A DNA stretch of 64,000 nt from Claveliimonas bilis (lineage in GTDB: Bacteria > Bacillota > Clostridia > Lachnospirales > Lachnospiraceae), in assembly GCF_030296775.1 (NCBI RefSeq), contig NZ_AP027742.1:1984001-2048000 (forward strand), given 5' to 3'. The notes under the pieces are model-generated. The model did not search any database, was not told the DNA's origin, and saw only the letters and a program-made list of their open reading frames with translations. A program made the translations under genes and the position numbers. Below are positions 62,773-64,000 of the stretch, one piece after another; position 1 is the first letter of the stretch; the number at the start of each line of letters is the position of its first letter.

Positions 62773-62858
62773 GTGCTGACATCATCCTTTTCTATACATA
62801 AATCCAGAGGGAAAAAAAGCCCTCATTATTAATATTCGACAAAACTTCTTTATTTCCT

Positions 62859-63869
62859 TTAATTTTTCCAAGATTCCGGAATAAAATATTCCTGAAATTT
62901 TTTTACCGCATAGGAATCGGTCATTCCCGCTATATAATCACATACAACTCTCTCCTTTGTTTCCCCTTTTTCTGTTATCATTACCAGGTACTGTTCCGGG
63001 AGAAGTTCAATATGATCCATATAATATCCGTACAGATTAATAATCATATTGACCGCCTTTGTCTCTTCCCCTTTTGCCGCCGGATTCTGATAAACATGTT
63101 CAAACAGGAACTTTCGAAGGCCCATCGTCGCCTCCCGTATTTCATCAGACATGACGATCCGCGGCTGTCCCATACTGTGGCTCACCACATCATGGATCAT
63201 GGTATTCAGACGCATTCTGGTCGTATGCCCCAACACATCCGTATATTCTGCCGGAAGATCCTCTTCCTTCAAAATTCCGCCTCGTACCGCATCATCAATA
63301 TCGTGATTGATATAGGCGATCTTATCGGAGAGTCTCACGATCTCCCCTTCCAGTGTATGAGGCGTTCCGCTGGACTTATGGTTCAAAATACCATCCACTA
63401 CTTCCCAGGTAAGGTTCAGTCCTCTCCCCTGCTTTTCCAGGATTTCCACTACGCGGACACTCTGCTCATTATGCCGGAATCCATCCGGGCACATCTGATT
63501 GAGCGCCCGCTCTCCTGCATGACCAAAAGGAGTATGACCCAGATCATGTCCCAGGGCAATGGCTTCTACCAGTTCCTCATTGAGCCGGAGCGCTTTTGCG
63601 ATCGTCCTGGCATTCTGAGATACTTCCAGCGTATGCGTCATTCTTGTCCGGTAATGATCCCCCTTCGGCAGAAGAAAAACCTGCGTTTTTTGTTTCAGTC
63701 TCCGAAAGGACTTGCAGTGAAGGATCCGATCCCGGTCTCTCTGGAATACCGGCCGGATATCGCACTCCGGTTCCGGTCTTTTCCTCCCCTTTGATTTCCG
63801 GCTTAAAGATGCATAGGGACTTAAATATTCCTTTTCCCGCTCTTCCAGCTCTTCCCTGATATTCATCAT
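62859..63869 (-). CDS. dgt: Deoxyguanosinetriphosphate triphosphohydrolase-like protein
   Basis: HD-domain dNTP triphosphohydrolase of 336 residues, hydrolysing dGTP (or other dNTPs) to the nucleoside and triphosphate. The HD motif is ALGHDLGHTPFGHAGERAL near residue 105, preceded by FRRLKQKTQVF and TRMTHTLEVSQNAR. Two ATGs are adjacent (63869, 63866). The first overlaps the upstream stop as ATGA, so translation is coupled to the polyphosphate kinase gene. Position ahead of dnaG links nucleotide control to replication. Confidence 0.93.
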   Translation of the reverse strand: MMNIREELEEREKEYLSPYASLSRKSKGRKRPEPECDIRPVFQRDRDRILHCKSFRRLKQKTQVFLLPKGDHYRTRMTHTLEVSQNARTIAKALRLNEELVEAIALGHDLGHTPFGHAGERALNQMCPDGFRHNEQSVRVVEILEKQGRGLNLTWEVVDGILNHKSSGTPHTLEGEIVRLSDKIAYINHDIDDAVRGGILKEEDLPAEYTDVLGHTTRMRLNTMIHDVVSHSMGQPRIVMSDEIREATMGLRKFLFEHVYQNPAAKGEETKAVNMIINLYGYYMDHIELLPEQYLVMITEKGETKERVVCDYIAGMTDSYAVKKFQEYFIPESWKN

Positions 63870-64000
63870 GCTTTCCCGCCCCCTGTTTCCATCCGTTCTT
63901 CTATGGCCTTTACAACAGTTTCCAGTACTTTGATCCTTGCATAGTATTTATCATTCCCCTCTACCACGATCCAAGGTGCCTCTGCAGTAGAAGTACGTAC
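63866..64000 (-). CDS. Polyphosphate:nucleotide phosphotransferase (PPK2 family), C-terminal end
   Basis: The last 44 codons before a TGA at 63866 are present; the rest is outside the window. RTSTAEAPWIVVEGNDKYYA followed by RIKVLETV matches the C-terminal STxxAPW...ND(K)xYAR signature of PPK2 polyphosphate:AMP/ADP phosphotransferases. It overlaps dgt by four bases, so the operon extends upstream beyond the window. Confidence 0.8.
   Translation of the reverse strand, partial: VRTSTAEAPWIVVEGNDKYYARIKVLETVVKAIEERMETGGGKA

Noticed and set aside
62810-62842. GAGGG-A7-GCCCTC hairpin after dnaG start region
   Set aside because: Short 5-bp stem with no T-run after it on the minus strand; insufficient for a terminator call between dgt and dnaG.

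Overview
The window reads as chromosome of an anaerobic, endospore-forming Firmicute of class Clostridia, most likely family Lachnospiraceae; the genus cannot be fixed from sequence alone. Evidence: spoIVA and spoIIM, ribonuclease Y, Firmicutes-type RpoD, a CGAAC-N4-GTTCG LexA box at recA, AT-rich intergenic DNA with A/T-flanked hairpin terminators, and a housekeeping gene order typical of clostridia. Almost all genes are on the minus strand. No rRNA, tRNA or CRISPR array was recognised.

Layout. 1-5.5 kb: a minus-strand envelope/translation operon, pyrH-frr-uppS-cdsA-dxr-rseP, followed by the start of a ClC channel gene cut by the window edge. 5.6-12.6 kb: a MATE exporter, then a nudix hydrolase-spoIIM-XerD-like block whose recombinase has lost every catalytic residue except one, then rny and the SOS-regulated recA-recX pair. 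12.7-19 kb: a sodium symporter, an ABC exporter operon ending in mgsA, and spoIVA. 19-34.6 kb is the accessory region: an aroE-aroD pair (+), a PepSY lipoprotein with a two-component system, a TRAP transporter whose dctQM and dctP are split by an IS110-family insertion, and a four-gene operon (TIM-barrel dehydratase/isomerase, Fe-S old-yellow-enzyme flavoprotein, quinate/shikimate dehydrogenase paralogue, MFS carrier) with a divergent LysR regulator.

The accessory region resembles the two-part, LysR (QuiR)-controlled quinate/shikimate-to-protocatechuate system of Listeria. MFS imports quinate or shikimate, the dehydrogenases and AroD convert it to 3-dehydroshikimate, and the TIM-barrel enzyme could dehydrate that to protocatechuate. 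The flavoprotein has no assigned step.

34.8-42 kb: gpsA-plsY-der-DUF512 radical SAM operon, prs, and a cell-wall-binding polysaccharide deacetylase. 42.2-49.3 kb: a remnant of a DUF5655-like gene and an amino-acid run leuB-ilvD-ilvB-serC-serA that probably transcribes as one unit. 49.5-56.6 kb: a repeat-containing glucosaminidase, L,D-transpeptidase-tgt-yajC, and aroC, with divergent promoters sharing a -35 box. 56.7-64 kb: a nucleoside kinase, then ppk2 (partial)-dgt-dnaG-rpoD-trmK-nif3, an extended macromolecular-synthesis operon.

The most unusual non-coding content is repetitive. A palindromic element bounded by TTACTATTCACAGCC occurs at 17321-17415 and 23631-23823 with a conserved non-palindromic loop. 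A second small REP-like palindrome family occurs at 34632-34670 and 48111-48155, with a possible relative at 4191-4225. No transposase that could mobilise them lies next to them.
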